In this document: positions 18,116 to 28,065 of the stretch, piece by piece | Numbering within the stretch: the stretch's first letter is position 1 | Layout of the letters: every line of letters starts with the position of its first letter | Assembly (NCBI RefSeq): GCF_003201605.1 | Contig: NZ_QJJR01000016.1 | Location: 1-56,659, forward strand | DNA length: 56,659 bases | Reading direction: 5' to 3' | From: Streptohalobacillus salinus | GTDB taxonomy: Bacteria > Bacillota > Bacilli > Bacillales > Amphibacillaceae | Notes under the pieces: generated by a model | Database searches by the model: none | Told to the model about the DNA's origin: nothing | What the model saw: only the letters and a program-made list of their open reading frames with translations | Made by a program: the position numbers and the translations under genes

Positions 18116-19372
18116 ATGAATAAAAAAGATATTGCTGATATTAGAAAACAATTCAAACGGGAAAATGACTTGCTACACATCCAAGAGATCCTGTCAGTTT
18201 ATGTAACGAAAGAAACGCGCGAAATCTATCATGAAATTAGTCGTCCTTTTAGTATTTTGGACGATGATGAACAAGAGCTTTTCCACACCAATTTTAAAAA
18301 GGTGTTAACTGGTAACCTGGATGAAAAACTGTTTGAATTAAAGTTCCAACAAGAGGGCGATGACCGCACGCAGCTGTTGTTAAATGAAGCACTTATCACC
18401 GAAGATCGTGCTCGCTTCAAAGAATTAATGCTGATCATTGTCGATAAAATGCTTGAGGTAAGGGAATACGAGCACGACCTTGTCATCACCTTTATCAAGG
18501 GGGATTACCTAAAACCAACCAAGAAAAAAGACACCGATGATGACTTTGAACATAAAAACGATTTAGCTTATGACCATCAGTTTATTCTTTCGACTGTCAA
18601 TAAGACACAGGACCCTCCAAAAGATTTACTATTTGACTACGTTGAAAAACTATTTAAATATCAAGTCATTGTTGACCCGGTCATCAATATTAAAGCACCG
18701 ATTGGTGGCTTTTTATTCCCTTGTTTCACCGAACATGCGGCTGATGTTAATCATATCCTTTATGCCGCACCAAAAGCCAACGAACCTGATGAGGCTTATA
18801 TTCTTGATGTCTTAAATGCAGAAGAAACAGTCACCCAGCAAGAAGATAAAGCGATTTTTGAAGGCGTCGTACGCGGAACTGTTGGGCACCAAATCGGAAC
18901 TGACACGTTAGCTGGTATGTATGGAGATATTTATAAGCGTGTCGAAGAAGCCGAGGCGGAAGATGAAATTCCAACGCTTGACTATAAAGATATTTCCGAA
19001 CTGTTAACCGCTAATGGCGTTCAGCACGTTGAACCTGAGCAGGTAAAAACAGCGCTTCATGACTTAATTGATGACGACGGTTATCAATTAAAAGCTAAAA
19101 ACATCGTCCCGAAATATAAATCAAAATCAATCAAAATCAACACAAAGATTGCTGACGTAAAAGTCAGTCCTGAAGACTTACGTTACGTCAAACAAACACA
19201 AATGTTTGGCCGGCGTTACTTGATGATTGAGGTTGATGAAGAAACAGTTGTTGATGGTTTTACCATGATTCCTGAAGTGTTCGGTGAAAAACAAGCAGCC
19301 GAATCACCGATTGCAATAGAAAATAATCCCTCTGATTCTTTAGAGGCTAAAAACGATGATGCTCGTATGTAG
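18116..19372 (+). CDS. DUF4317 family protein
   Basis: 418 residues, soluble, acidic, with no signal peptide or membrane segment. The N-terminal MNKKDIADIRKQFKREND matches the start of DUF4317 proteins, widespread in Bacillota and of unknown function. No catalytic motif stands out. The ribosome site AGGGGGATA precedes the ATG, about 35 bp after rpiR, so read-through from rpiR is possible. A terminator follows. Confidence 0.75.
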   Translation: MNKKDIADIRKQFKRENDLLHIQEILSVYVTKETREIYHEISRPFSILDDDEQELFHTNFKKVLTGNLDEKLFELKFQQEGDDRTQLLLNEALITEDRARFKELMLIIVDKMLEVREYEHDLVITFIKGDYLKPTKKKDTDDDFEHKNDLAYDHQFILSTVNKTQDPPKDLLFDYVEKLFKYQVIVDPVINIKAPIGGFLFPCFTEHAADVNHILYAAPKANEPDEAYILDVLNAEETVTQQEDKAIFEGVVRGTVGHQIGTDTLAGMYGDIYKRVEEAEAEDEIPTLDYKDISELLTANGVQHVEPEQVKTALHDLIDDDGYQLKAKNIVPKYKSKSIKINTKIADVKVSPEDLRYVKQTQMFGRRYLMIEVDEETVVDGFTMIPEVFGEKQAAESPIAIENNPSDSLEAKNDDARM

Positions 19373-19383
19373 ATCTGTTACAC

Positions 19384-19423
19384 AAAACAGGCGAACCAAA
19401 AGTTAGCTGGTTCGCCTGTTTTT
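19384..19423. terminator. Bidirectional terminator
   Basis: AAAACAGGCGAACCA pairs with TGGTTCGCCTGTTTT around a 9-nt loop, with a T run. It lies between two converging genes and abuts the stop of the dioxygenase gene. Confidence 0.9.
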
Positions 19424-20267
19424 ATATACTTAAATAAATCTGAATGCCTTGTGGATCATAAAGATAAGGCATATCTTCTGCTTCTGCTACAGTTACACCT
19501 GCTTGTTTCAACGCTTCCAGCAGATGCTCACGTATTTGCTCAGATGGATAGGTTATCGTGAAGCTTTTCATTTGAATCGCATCGTTTGCTGGGGGTTCTT
19601 TTCCATTCCAAGTATTGATACCAATATGGTGGTGGTACTTCTCTGTTGATAGAAATGACGCTTGGTTACCAAGGGCACTGACCACTTCAAATCCTAACAA
19701 TTCCGTATAAAACTGTTCTGATTCTTGTAAATCTTTCACATGAAGATGGATATGTCCAAGAACCGTATCATTTGGTAAGCCAGCGAATGATGTATCCTGA
19801 TTGATTTCATTTAAAATCGCCTCAGCATCAAGTGGGTCAACGGCCATATCGACAAATCCTTCTCGCCACGACCAATCTTCTGGATCACGGTCACGGTATA
19901 TTTCAATGCCATGACCATCAGGGTCATCAAGATAAATGGCCTCACTCACTAAATGATCCGCTGCCCCCATTTCAATATCGTGCTTAATTAACTGCACCAT
20001 TACCTTAGCTAAATCTGCTCGCGTTGGAAGTAAAATTGCGACATGGTAGAGACCCGTAACGCGCCTCGCTTTTTGCTGCTTAGCTTTCTTTTCAATCAGT
20101 GTGAGCATTGGCTTTGTTTGATCAACAGATAGTTGCAATGCTTCATCCGTTTCTAATAACACTTTAAAGCCTAAAACATCCACATAAAACCGCCGAGATG
20201 CCTTTAAATCTTTAACCTCAAGTTCAATGCGACTTACATGTGTTGCTGGTTGATTATGAAAATTCAC
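19422..20267 (-). CDS. VOC family ring-cleavage dioxygenase-like protein (CatE/YfiE type)
   Basis: Two tandem glyoxalase/VOC modules. The first spans about residues 10-125 (HVSRIELEV, GLYHVAILLP, GHGIEIYRD) and the second about 165-280 (LGHIHLHVKDL, EKYHHHIGINTW). The arrangement and length match Bacillus CatE-type extradiol dioxygenases. Whether the substrate is catechol is not shown. The longest frame starts with a TTG without ribosome site. I prefer the GTG at 20267, which has GGGGG about 8 nt upstream; the ATG at about 20285 is an alternative. It stands alone between two terminators. Confidence 0.75.
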   Translation of the reverse strand: MNFHNQPATHVSRIELEVKDLKASRRFYVDVLGFKVLLETDEALQLSVDQTKPMLTLIEKKAKQQKARRVTGLYHVAILLPTRADLAKVMVQLIKHDIEMGAADHLVSEAIYLDDPDGHGIEIYRDRDPEDWSWREGFVDMAVDPLDAEAILNEINQDTSFAGLPNDTVLGHIHLHVKDLQESEQFYTELLGFEVVSALGNQASFLSTEKYHHHIGINTWNGKEPPANDAIQMKSFTITYPSEQIREHLLEALKQAGVTVAEAEDMPYLYDPQGIQIYLSI

Positions 20268-20385
20268 CTCTATAACCCCCGCCATTTTTTTATTTTCCAA
20301 GCCTGAAGCTATTTATTGCTAGTGGTCTGTTAATGCTCATTATAAACCTTATTTATCTTGAATTCAAAATAAAAGATTACCCACC

Positions 20386-20424
20386 GAAAAAGGTCGAAAC
20401 TGAATGAATCATCAGCTTCGACCT
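20386..20424 (-). terminator. Terminator of the yxjI-like gene
   Basis: On the minus strand AGGTCGAAGCTGA pairs with TCAGTTTCGACCT, followed by TTTTT. It begins 6 bp after the stop codon at 20430. Confidence 0.85.
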
Positions 20425-20429
20425 ATTGT

Positions 20430-20900
20430 TTATGACTCTTGTTTTGCGAAATCAACAGCCACAACAAGGGCGACAACGAGGGCTTCAAAACGGGGATCAA
20501 TGATCTCCATCTTGTAGGTGTCCCCCCACGTAAGCCATTTTTCTTCGACATATGCAACAACGTCGCCTTTCGCTTGCACTTCAAAGTACTTATCTAAGAA
20601 GTCACCGTTAATGCTGATATTTTCCGCCCGAATATCAAACCGCGTTTTAAAAAAAGTGAATGCTTTTTGAATGGTAATCGACTGAAAACCCGGAATCTCA
20701 ACATAGAAGGTTGGCATAAAGCTGATCACTTTTTTTGTGATTTCACCTACCGGTTGGTTTGCTTTATCTAGAATCGTAAAAGTTTTCGGAATTTGCATAA
20801 AGCTACCTTCCACATAATATGCTGGTTGTTCGTGTTCGTCGGTAATGGTGAATTTCTCACCTAAACTAAAAACTTTTTGACGCATGTACAATTGACGCAT
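20430..20900 (-). CDS. LURP-one-related protein, YxjI-like
   Basis: 156 residues with the tubby-like/LURP-one beta-barrel pattern: MRQKVFSLGEKFTITDE, a VEGSFMQIPKTFTILD repeat, ending in VVALVVAVD which forms the central hydrophobic helix. Family members resemble phospholipid scramblase or tubby folds; function in bacteria is unknown. GAGGGA lies immediately before the first ATG, so the ATG two codons later (20900) is the likelier start. Monocistronic. Confidence 0.8.
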   Translation of the reverse strand: MRQLYMRQKVFSLGEKFTITDEHEQPAYYVEGSFMQIPKTFTILDKANQPVGEITKKVISFMPTFYVEIPGFQSITIQKAFTFFKTRFDIRAENISINGDFLDKYFEVQAKGDVVAYVEEKWLTWGDTYKMEIIDPRFEALVVALVVAVDFAKQES

Positions 20901-21124
20901 CGACATTCCCTCATTTCATTCAAAATTAGTTTTACTTTTCGGCTTACTGTTCAGCTCACTTTACCTAGCCAACCACCTAACAAAAAGCTCTACATCTAAC
21001 GACCTTAGCTCCTCAAGTGACAAGTGCACGCTAGAAAATCAGCTGCTTCCCAACGCAAACATTTCCTTCTTTTCCCTATTATATCATAATTATTTACGTT
21101 TTATAGAGGGCCACATAGAAATAA

Positions 21125-21168
21125 CGTACCCTTTCCAGTAAAAACACCACTGACTTTGAAAGGGTACG
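21125..21168 (-). terminator. Hairpin terminator downstream of ald
   Basis: An 11-bp stem CGTACCCTTTC/GAAAGGGTACG encloses a 22-nt loop. The minus-strand transcript runs into TTATTTC. Moderate strength. Confidence 0.6.
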
Positions 21169-21191
21169 TGTTCATGATAAACATCAGCTAA

Positions 21192-22313
21192 TTATTTAAC
21201 TGCTGATAATTCTGCAAAATCATGATATTCATAACCAAATGTTTCTGCAACAGGACCATTGGTGATTTTTCCATTATACACATTAATACCGGTGTATAAC
21301 GTGTGGTCTTTTGTCGCCGCTATTTCCACGCCCAGATTTGCAAGTTGTAGCGCATGTGGAATCGTTACATTCGTTAAAGCTACCGTTGACGTCCGCGGCA
21401 CTGCTCCTGGCATGTTTGCTACGGCATAATGCAAGATGCCATGTTTAACATACACCGGATCATCATGCGTCGTGACATGATCTTCCGTTTCAAAGATACC
21501 ACCTTGATCGACCGCAATATCCACAATTACCGATCCAGGTTTCATCGCCTTAACCATCGCTTCACTGACTAATGTTGGTGCTTTTCTTCCCGGAATAAGG
21601 ACTGCACCGACAACAATATCTGCATCTTTAATTGACTCACTTATGTTCACTTCATTTGACATCAACGTCACCACATGATGACCATAATCCGCTTCTACTT
21701 GGGTTAACACCTCTGGCTTCACATCAAGCAGTGTCACTTGTGCGCCCAAGCCTTGAGCAATTTGCAAGGCGTTTTGTCCAGCAACACCACCACCAATAAT
21801 GGTTACTTTACCATTTTTCACACCGGGTACCCCACCGATTAATACGCCGGCACCACCTTTAGGCCGCTGTAGATAATGACTCGCAACTTGAACCGATAAC
21901 CGGCCTGCAATCACGCTCATTGGCTGCAACATCGGTAAGTTCCCTGAAACACCGACCATCGTTTCATATGCTATCGCGGTCGTTTTACTTTCCATTAATG
22001 CCTTTGTTAAGGCTGGTTCATTTGCTAAGTGTAGATAAGTAAATAAGATTAAATCTTCTCGAAAATAGTGATATTCCGAAGCGAGTGGTTCTTTCACTTT
22101 CATGACCATGTCACTAGCCCAAACAGTTACCGCCTTTTGTTCAATGATCGCTCCATTTGCTTGATAGCGTTCATCTTCAAATCCCGCACCCTCACCTGCA
22201 CCGGTTTCAATAAATACTTCATGCCCTTGTGTCACGAGTAATTGCACCCCTAACGGCGTTATCGCAACTCTAAATTCATTATTTTTAATTTCTTTCGGTA
22301 CCCCAATACGCAT
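21192..22313 (-). CDS. ald: Alanine dehydrogenase
   Basis: 373 residues. It starts MRIGVPKEIKNNEFRVAITP, the canonical N terminus with substrate-binding Arg15. Catalytic Lys and His lie in VMKVKEPLASEY and FTYLHLANEP. The NAD-binding motif is IIGGGVAGQNALQIA (about 170), and the PGAVPRTST segment near the C terminus is conserved. It interconverts L-alanine and pyruvate plus ammonia with NAD. A frame 13 codons longer exists, but AAGGAGG lies 8 nt from the ATG at 22313. Monocistronic. Confidence 0.95.
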   Translation of the reverse strand: MRIGVPKEIKNNEFRVAITPLGVQLLVTQGHEVFIETGAGEGAGFEDERYQANGAIIEQKAVTVWASDMVMKVKEPLASEYHYFREDLILFTYLHLANEPALTKALMESKTTAIAYETMVGVSGNLPMLQPMSVIAGRLSVQVASHYLQRPKGGAGVLIGGVPGVKNGKVTIIGGGVAGQNALQIAQGLGAQVTLLDVKPEVLTQVEADYGHHVVTLMSNEVNISESIKDADIVVGAVLIPGRKAPTLVSEAMVKAMKPGSVIVDIAVDQGGIFETEDHVTTHDDPVYVKHGILHYAVANMPGAVPRTSTVALTNVTIPHALQLANLGVEIAATKDHTLYTGINVYNGKITNGPVAETFGYEYHDFAELSAVK

Positions 22314-22640
22314 ATGCGTCAGCCTCCTTGTTTTTTCTAAACCAACTTGCATCTTTCACGCATGTATTCATTCAGCTGCTAAAAGCTTCATTCACCAATC
22401 GCGGTCGGTTTTCATTTAAATGTCTAATATAAATACATACCCTAAAGTGATTGGTTTTATGCAAAAACAAGATGAATGAAAAGGACGGCTTATCGCTTTG
22501 TCATTTCAAACATGACGACACGCGCATGTTCATCGAACGGTCATATTTTATGGGCTCAACGTGTGATCAGTTACTTAAAAATCGGGTAGAGATGAATAAG
22601 GCATGCTAGCCCAATCACTTCGACAAAGGAGGCGCGTCTT

Positions 22641-23651
22641 ATGTCCTTACTTATCTTAATCCTTGGCTACCTCCCACTTGCTCTCATAAGTATTGTCTTG
22701 TTTACCGCCAGCTTTATCGAAATTGTCCTTCGCACACAGTTGATTCCCCTCAGCTTATTGTTTATCTTAGTGATCCTTTCTATGACACTCACCTTACACG
22801 GCCAAGCCTTTCGTTTTTTTAATGACCGTTTTAAAACACCCTTTAAGCATAAAAAAGCCGACCTACAAACCTTAATTATTATCCTCATAGCTGGAGTGAT
22901 CACCTTTAGCTTAAATCATCCGTTTGGTTTTGGTGGCTTCATGGCTTCCGGGACTGTTGGTTTAATCGGCACGCTCATGTTCACTAAACACTGCGTAGCC
23001 ATCTATACCGGAAGTTTTGTTGGGATGACCCACCTTCACTTTCTTCCTGATTTGTATTGTGTTAGTCTAGCACTCATCATCACCGGCCTTTTATTTATTT
23101 GGGGGCAATCTGCTTATCAAGGCTTTGGTGGTAAACTCGGCACCTTAAGTTTACTGGGCACCCTTTTAAGTGGGTTAGTCATGGGACACTTTCCTTTTTC
23201 ATCACCTTTCCCTGGTCTTGGGACTGGGCTGATGATTATTCTCTTTAGTTTGATTGGCTGTTCCATCACCTTATTTATCAGAGCTACCTTTAATCAAAAC
23301 CCTGTCTTCGCTTCAAGTGTTGTAACCCTTTTGATCACCTTTAGTGTCTATCTCGAATCAGGAAGTTTTTCGCACATTTACATTGCTGCCGCTATGTGTG
23401 GGTCATTTGTTGGGATGACACAACGACACCATTTGCCTCACGTCCTCCTTTATCTGCTTGCTAGTTTATTTGCTGGAACCCTGCTTATTTTCAGTACACC
23501 CTTTCTTGAAAATGCAGGCGGAAAACTCGGAACACTAGCTTTTGGTTCCGTCCTAAGTGTTAAAGGCTTTACTGACTTGTATCATCTCATCACATTGTAT
23601 ATCCACGGAAGGTACGGAAAATCCACTTACTTATCGGAAGCGCATGAATGA
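22641..23651 (+). CDS. Unrecognised multi-pass membrane protein with internal two-fold repeat
   Basis: 336 residues with about ten hydrophobic segments. Two halves share motifs in the same order: YTGSFVGMTHLHFLPD (about 121-136) and MCGSFVGMTQRHHLPH (about 252-267), then GFGGKLGTLSLLGTLLSG (about 160-177) and NAGGKLGTLAFGSVLSV (about 291-307). An N-terminal two-to-three-helix region precedes the repeats. The paired GSFVGMT and GGKLGTL motifs suggest an inverted or tandem repeat fold as in transporters, but I recognise no family. AAAGGAGG precedes the ATG. It is monocistronic with a shared terminator downstream. The His residues after GSFVGMT could bind metal; this is speculation. Confidence 0.7.
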   Translation: MSLLILILGYLPLALISIVLFTASFIEIVLRTQLIPLSLLFILVILSMTLTLHGQAFRFFNDRFKTPFKHKKADLQTLIIILIAGVITFSLNHPFGFGGFMASGTVGLIGTLMFTKHCVAIYTGSFVGMTHLHFLPDLYCVSLALIITGLLFIWGQSAYQGFGGKLGTLSLLGTLLSGLVMGHFPFSSPFPGLGTGLMIILFSLIGCSITLFIRATFNQNPVFASSVVTLLITFSVYLESGSFSHIYIAAAMCGSFVGMTQRHHLPHVLLYLLASLFAGTLLIFSTPFLENAGGKLGTLAFGSVLSVKGFTDLYHLITLYIHGRYGKSTYLSEAHE

Positions 23652-23693
23652 ATCACACTTCTTTATTAGGGATATACCCCTTCGATCCGCAAT

Positions 23694-23730
23694 AAAAAGC
23701 GCACCTCCACTCAAGGGAGGTACGCTTTTT
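23694..23730. terminator. Bidirectional terminator
   Basis: AAAAAGCGCACCTCC pairs with GGAGGTACGCTTTTT (one mismatch) around a 7-nt loop, between converging genes. Confidence 0.88.
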
Positions 23731-23788
23731 CATGATTTCCTATTTATTCAAGAGCTATTTTCATGGTTTCAGCCATGACAGTTGCACC

Positions 23789-25489
23789 CTAACGTGCACC
23801 GCCGCCACCGCCACCGAAAGAACCGCCACCGCCACCAAAGCTTGTTCCTCCACCGCCACCGCGACTGGCCGCTGACACGCCACTCGAATAACCACTATTC
23901 ATACTCGAGATAAATAAGTGGGCGACATAAATATCAGTGAAGCTAATCTGACTTTGTTCGATAAACTCTGGATAAAAGGTCTCCAATTGCTTTGCTACTT
24001 CTTCAGTAATGCCGTAAAGACTAGCCCAGATCAACAAATCTTCCCACAGGCTTACTTCTTTAACGACCCGTTCATCAAGTAAAGAGAAATCTTTTAGGTA
24101 GTTTCTAAACTGAACGAGGTGATCAAATAATTTTTCCCCTTCTTCAGTTCCCTTTGTAACCATGGCTGTTAAACCACCCATAAACTTCACTTCTTGACGA
24201 TAGAGATAACCTTCAGCAAAGAGATATTTTTTCGATGTTGTTTTCAAGTCACTCTTTAACGTTTCTAACGTTTTGTAATTTGTTTTTGACCATTTTTTAA
24301 TTTCATCATCTTCAAGTACACCATCATCTCCAGCCGCTTCGACAACAACATTGAAAAATCTTCGCTCAAGCGCATCGACATCTTTGGCTAGTTTTGTTGT
24401 TGCTAAGACAAATTGATCATTGTCTCTTTTGAAGATTTTCCCTGTCGTTTCAGTTCGGTGTGTGATATGCCCTTCTTTAAGCCACTTCAATATATAGGCA
24501 CTAAAGTAATCTTCAAAGCTACCCATATTTACTTCTTGAAGTAAGAAATGAACATTTTTCATCGGCCCCTTCGTATAAGGCACCTCACGATAATACGCAC
24601 CTTCATTCATTTGCTCGCGGTTTTTTCCGACAACGAGCGGTTCTGCTTTTTTGACTGCACGACGACGAAGCACAACAACCATTACAATGAAAGCAACAAT
24701 AAGTAAAGCCACGCTACCAAACACAATTGCTAGCACGATGTCAGTAGGGCTCATTCCTTGGCTACCACTGTTGTAACTGCTGTTTTCTTTCGCCTTTGCT
24801 TCTTGTTCACTAAGTGTTAGCTCTTGATTGCTTGTTGGTGAAAATAATGGTTCTGTAAATTGCATCAGTAGGGTAATATGGCCATTATCACGAATCGGTT
24901 CGTTTGACCAACCGACCAAATCACCGTCTTGCAAATAAACTTCACCCTCAAAGCCAAATCCCCATATTTTTGTGTTTTCAGCGGTAAAAGCAACCGGTCC
25001 CGAAACAACGATTGAGACTTTTTCTGGGTTAATGTTGCCGGACCCATTAAAAAAGCGCCAGTTCATCCCTTGACCGTCTTCCAGTTGGCGAACCATATCG
25101 GTTAACGTATAGGTGACGGTATAGAGATGCTGACCATACGCACCAATCCCCCAAACAAGTTCTTGCCCATTGTCCGTTTCAACTATGCCATACTTGCCTG
25201 CCTTTTGTTCACGACTCCAATCCAAATCCCAGTCCTCAACAAACGTGAGTGGTTCTCCCGCGTCACTGACCTGAAAGTCAGTGATACGCGCGCCTCCTAA
25301 GTTTTCCATCACAATATACATCTCTGTGCCTTCATCTAATGTCATGTCTCTTGTTTCAGTTACTGTCCCTGAACCGTCTGGATGAAGCTCAATTTCTAAA
25401 TCCAACGTCTCCATCTCATTGGCGGAGACGACGGTCGCTAACCCGAAAAACAACGCTAGTGTTAACCATGCGACGACTATTTTTTTCAT
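23789..25489 (-). CDS. DUF2207 predicted membrane protein with glycine-rich tail
   Basis: About 566 residues. Signal peptide (MKKIVVAWLTLALFFGLATVVSA) with cleavage near residue 23, then an extracytoplasmic beta-rich DUF2207 domain (about 25-230). A transmembrane helix follows (IVLAIVFGSVALLIVAFIVM), then a cytoplasmic helical region of about 270 residues. The extreme C terminus is low-complexity Gly with SFGGGGG repeats, typical of DUF2207. A frame five codons longer starts with TTG; the ATG at 25489 is better placed. It follows lemA by 5 bp, the usual LemA-DUF2207 pairing, and probably forms a membrane complex with it. Function unknown. Confidence 0.88.
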   Translation of the reverse strand: MKKIVVAWLTLALFFGLATVVSANEMETLDLEIELHPDGSGTVTETRDMTLDEGTEMYIVMENLGGARITDFQVSDAGEPLTFVEDWDLDWSREQKAGKYGIVETDNGQELVWGIGAYGQHLYTVTYTLTDMVRQLEDGQGMNWRFFNGSGNINPEKVSIVVSGPVAFTAENTKIWGFGFEGEVYLQDGDLVGWSNEPIRDNGHITLLMQFTEPLFSPTSNQELTLSEQEAKAKENSSYNSGSQGMSPTDIVLAIVFGSVALLIVAFIVMVVVLRRRAVKKAEPLVVGKNREQMNEGAYYREVPYTKGPMKNVHFLLQEVNMGSFEDYFSAYILKWLKEGHITHRTETTGKIFKRDNDQFVLATTKLAKDVDALERRFFNVVVEAAGDDGVLEDDEIKKWSKTNYKTLETLKSDLKTTSKKYLFAEGYLYRQEVKFMGGLTAMVTKGTEEGEKLFDHLVQFRNYLKDFSLLDERVVKEVSLWEDLLIWASLYGITEEVAKQLETFYPEFIEQSQISFTDIYVAHLFISSMNSGYSSGVSAASRGGGGGTSFGGGGGSFGGGGGGAR

Positions 25490-25494
25490 TGCTA

Positions 25495-26052
25495 TCAACC
25501 CCAACTTGGCATTTCAGTTTTTTCTTGAGTGCCTTCAAAGTAATCACGCTTGGTAAAGTTGAACATACCAGCAATGATGTTTGAAGGTACCATTTGAATG
25601 ATCCGGTTATACTTGGTCACGGTATCGTTATAAATCATCCGTGATTGACGCACTTGATTTTCATATTTGTCAATGTTTCTCAATGTGTCCTGATAGACCG
25701 TTGACGCTTTTAAGTCTGGATAGTTCTCTGCGACCGCAATTAAACGACCGAGGGCTTGGTTAAACAATTGATCATCCTGATTAACATCGGATACTTCTGC
25801 CCCTTTACCAATTTGCGAACGCTTTTCGGTGATGCCTTCTAGAACTTCCGCTTCGTGTTTTTCGTAGCGTTTTGTGCCATCAATCATGCTTTTTAGCGCA
25901 TCCCAGCGCGATTCAATTTGTGTCGAGATTTGTCCCATTGCATTCTCAACCAACTCTCGCGTGCTCACTAACCGGTTATATGTAGAAATAACCCAGCCAA
26001 TTAAAATAATGATGACTAAAACAACCACGCCTCCAATAATCCAACCTGTCAT
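25495..26052 (-). CDS. lemA: LemA family protein
   Basis: 185 residues. One N-terminal transmembrane helix (IIGGVVVLVIIILIGWVIS, residues 4-23) precedes a four-helix coiled-coil-like domain. Conserved LemA features are YNRLVSTRELVENAMGQI, ENYPDLKAS and the RQSRMIYNDTVTKYN motif, ending in the NFTKRDYFE segment. First gene of the lemA-DUF2207 operon. Ribosome site GAGGAGGC precedes the ATG. Biological role unsettled. Confidence 0.93.
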   Translation of the reverse strand: MTGWIIGGVVVLVIIILIGWVISTYNRLVSTRELVENAMGQISTQIESRWDALKSMIDGTKRYEKHEAEVLEGITEKRSQIGKGAEVSDVNQDDQLFNQALGRLIAVAENYPDLKASTVYQDTLRNIDKYENQVRQSRMIYNDTVTKYNRIIQMVPSNIIAGMFNFTKRDYFEGTQEKTEMPSWG

Positions 26053-26487
26053 AAAAATGCCTCCTCTTTTTTACTTGTAAATGATGTGACTTAACCTCTT
26101 CATTATAGCAAATTTTCATCTTTGCCGTTGAAAAATCCTATCTCCTCATCCCTTGCTTATCAACCATGAACAGCCCCGCTAACCAGTGCCTTTAATATAG
26201 TGCTAATTAGTGCTTGCCATCCGTCACGTAGCACTGCTTTAGTACCTCTTTAAGTCATGGGTTGAGTGAATCGCGCCAGTTCTTTCGTTTATTCGTAACT
26301 TTAATTCTAGCTGTATCTACTTTAAAAATTTAATTAAAAAACTTAACCTTACACCTTGCATTTTGTTGAAATAAGACTATACTATTCAAAGACTATAAAA
26401 TATATAGCGTTTTCTTCTAAGAAATACGACAAAAAAACACCGTTGGTGGTCAACTTATAATTTAAGCGATAGAAAGGTTAGTGATGG
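26053..26487. other. 435-bp intergenic region with candidate MATE promoter
   Basis: No gene is seen. TTGCAT (26356-26361) and TATACT (26378-26383), 16 bp apart, could promote the MATE gene with a leader of about 100 nt. The leader shows no riboswitch consensus I recognise. Confidence 0.45.
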
Positions 26488-27915
26488 ATGATGGGTAGAG
26501 ATATGACATCAGGACATCCACTGAAACTAATCATCTTCTTTTCCTTACCGATGCTTTTAGGTAACGTCTTTCAACAGTTTTACTCGATGGCGGATACATT
26601 TATTGTATCACAAACACTAGGAATGGATGCATTAGCAGCAGTTGGATCGGTAGGTAGTATATTATTCTTAATTTTAGGGTTAGCGATTGGGTTAACAGCC
26701 GGACTTGCGGTCCTCACCGCGCAACGTTTCGGTAAAAAAGATGAAGCAGCCTTGCGACGTAGTTTAGGCGTGAGTTTAATCATTGTGGTCGTTGTTAGTA
26801 TTATCTTAACGATTGTTGCCACCCTTAACACGCGGAACATTTTAGAGTTAATGCAGACACCGCCAGAGATTATTGACCAAGCTTATGATTATTTATTTAT
26901 TATCTTTCTAGGGATTGGCGCACCGGTCATTTTTAATTTTTTATCAAATATTTTACGTGCCATTGGCGATTCTCGAACACCTTTACTCTTTCTGATTGTG
27001 ACCTCGCTGTTAAATGTCATTCTTGATTATATATTTATTCTTGGCTTTGATATGAATGTCGCAGGAGCTGGGTATGCGACGGTTATTTCACAATTGATCG
27101 CATCGATTCTTTGTCTGATTTACATTAAAAAACGTGTCCGTATCCTTCGTGTCAAAAAGCAGGACTGGACCACAGATAAAACGGAATATAAAGAACATTT
27201 ACGGATTGGTTTGCCCTATGGGTTCCAGTATTCCATCATTGCCATTGGGGCGATTGCCATTCAAATTACCTTAAATCAATTAGGTGCAACATCCGTGGCC
27301 GCCTATACCGCGTCCTCAAAAATTGAACAATTGCTCACGATGCCGCTCAATACGATGGGAATTGCGATGTCCACCTATGTTGCTCAGAACTTCGGGGCTG
27401 GTGAATTTGACCGGATTAAACAAGGAATTAAAAGCGGCATGGCTGTTGCGCTAGGCTATGCTATCTTTATCGGCGTACTTGGCCTTCTTTTTGGTCGCTT
27501 TCTCGCAGGATTCTTTGTGGAAGCAGGCAACACAAGCGTGCTCGATTTATCCGAACAATTCTTTAACATCCAGTCGCCGTTTTTTATGTTGTTAGCACTG
27601 GTGTTAGTCTTGCGCCCTGCGATTCAAGGGCTTGGCAATAGTTTCGTTCCGACCATTGCTGGTGTGTTAGAATTGTCTGCGCGTGTTATTGGCGCGCTCA
27701 TTCTAAGTGAATTCTTCGGCTTTAGCGGCGCTGTTATGTCAAACCCACTAGCGTGGGTAAGTGCGGCAATACCGCTCATTATTTCTGTTTATTTCACCCA
27801 GAAAATATTGTTACATCAAGCGCCAACAAAATTAGACTTCGCTTTATCGCTTGGTTCTAAACATGTATACCGGCAAGCACAACTGATGAAAAACACTAAC
27901 GAGGAACAGGCATAA
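26488..27915 (+). CDS. MATE family multidrug/cation exporter
   Basis: 475 residues with 12 predicted helices in two six-helix halves. N-terminal signature: PLKLIIFFSLPMLLGNVFQQFYSMADTFIVSQ. The second half has the matching IRIGLPYGFQYSIIAIGAIAIQ segment near residue 240. Of the NorM/DinF-like MATE group, these proteins export cationic compounds using Na+ or H+ gradients. Substrate cannot be inferred. Monocistronic with a strong terminator. Confidence 0.92.
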   Translation: MMGRDMTSGHPLKLIIFFSLPMLLGNVFQQFYSMADTFIVSQTLGMDALAAVGSVGSILFLILGLAIGLTAGLAVLTAQRFGKKDEAALRRSLGVSLIIVVVVSIILTIVATLNTRNILELMQTPPEIIDQAYDYLFIIFLGIGAPVIFNFLSNILRAIGDSRTPLLFLIVTSLLNVILDYIFILGFDMNVAGAGYATVISQLIASILCLIYIKKRVRILRVKKQDWTTDKTEYKEHLRIGLPYGFQYSIIAIGAIAIQITLNQLGATSVAAYTASSKIEQLLTMPLNTMGIAMSTYVAQNFGAGEFDRIKQGIKSGMAVALGYAIFIGVLGLLFGRFLAGFFVEAGNTSVLDLSEQFFNIQSPFFMLLALVLVLRPAIQGLGNSFVPTIAGVLELSARVIGALILSEFFGFSGAVMSNPLAWVSAAIPLIISVYFTQKILLHQAPTKLDFALSLGSKHVYRQAQLMKNTNEEQA

Positions 27916-27972
27916 CTTTATACACATGTCTAAGTCGCTGAAACACTCACTACTTAGATCCTCTCTTGAAAC

Positions 27973-28015
27973 AAGCGGCACCCAAGTGATTCCCTTCACT
28001 TGGGTGCCGCTTATT
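27973..28015 (+). terminator. Strong terminator after the MATE gene
   Basis: A 17-bp stem AAGCGGCACCCAAGTGA with its complement around TTCCCT, followed by ATTT. Confidence 0.87.
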
Positions 28016-28065
28016 TAGGCTGTCTCGTTTTTTAACTGTTGCGCCACACTTATTATCGTCCTTAC

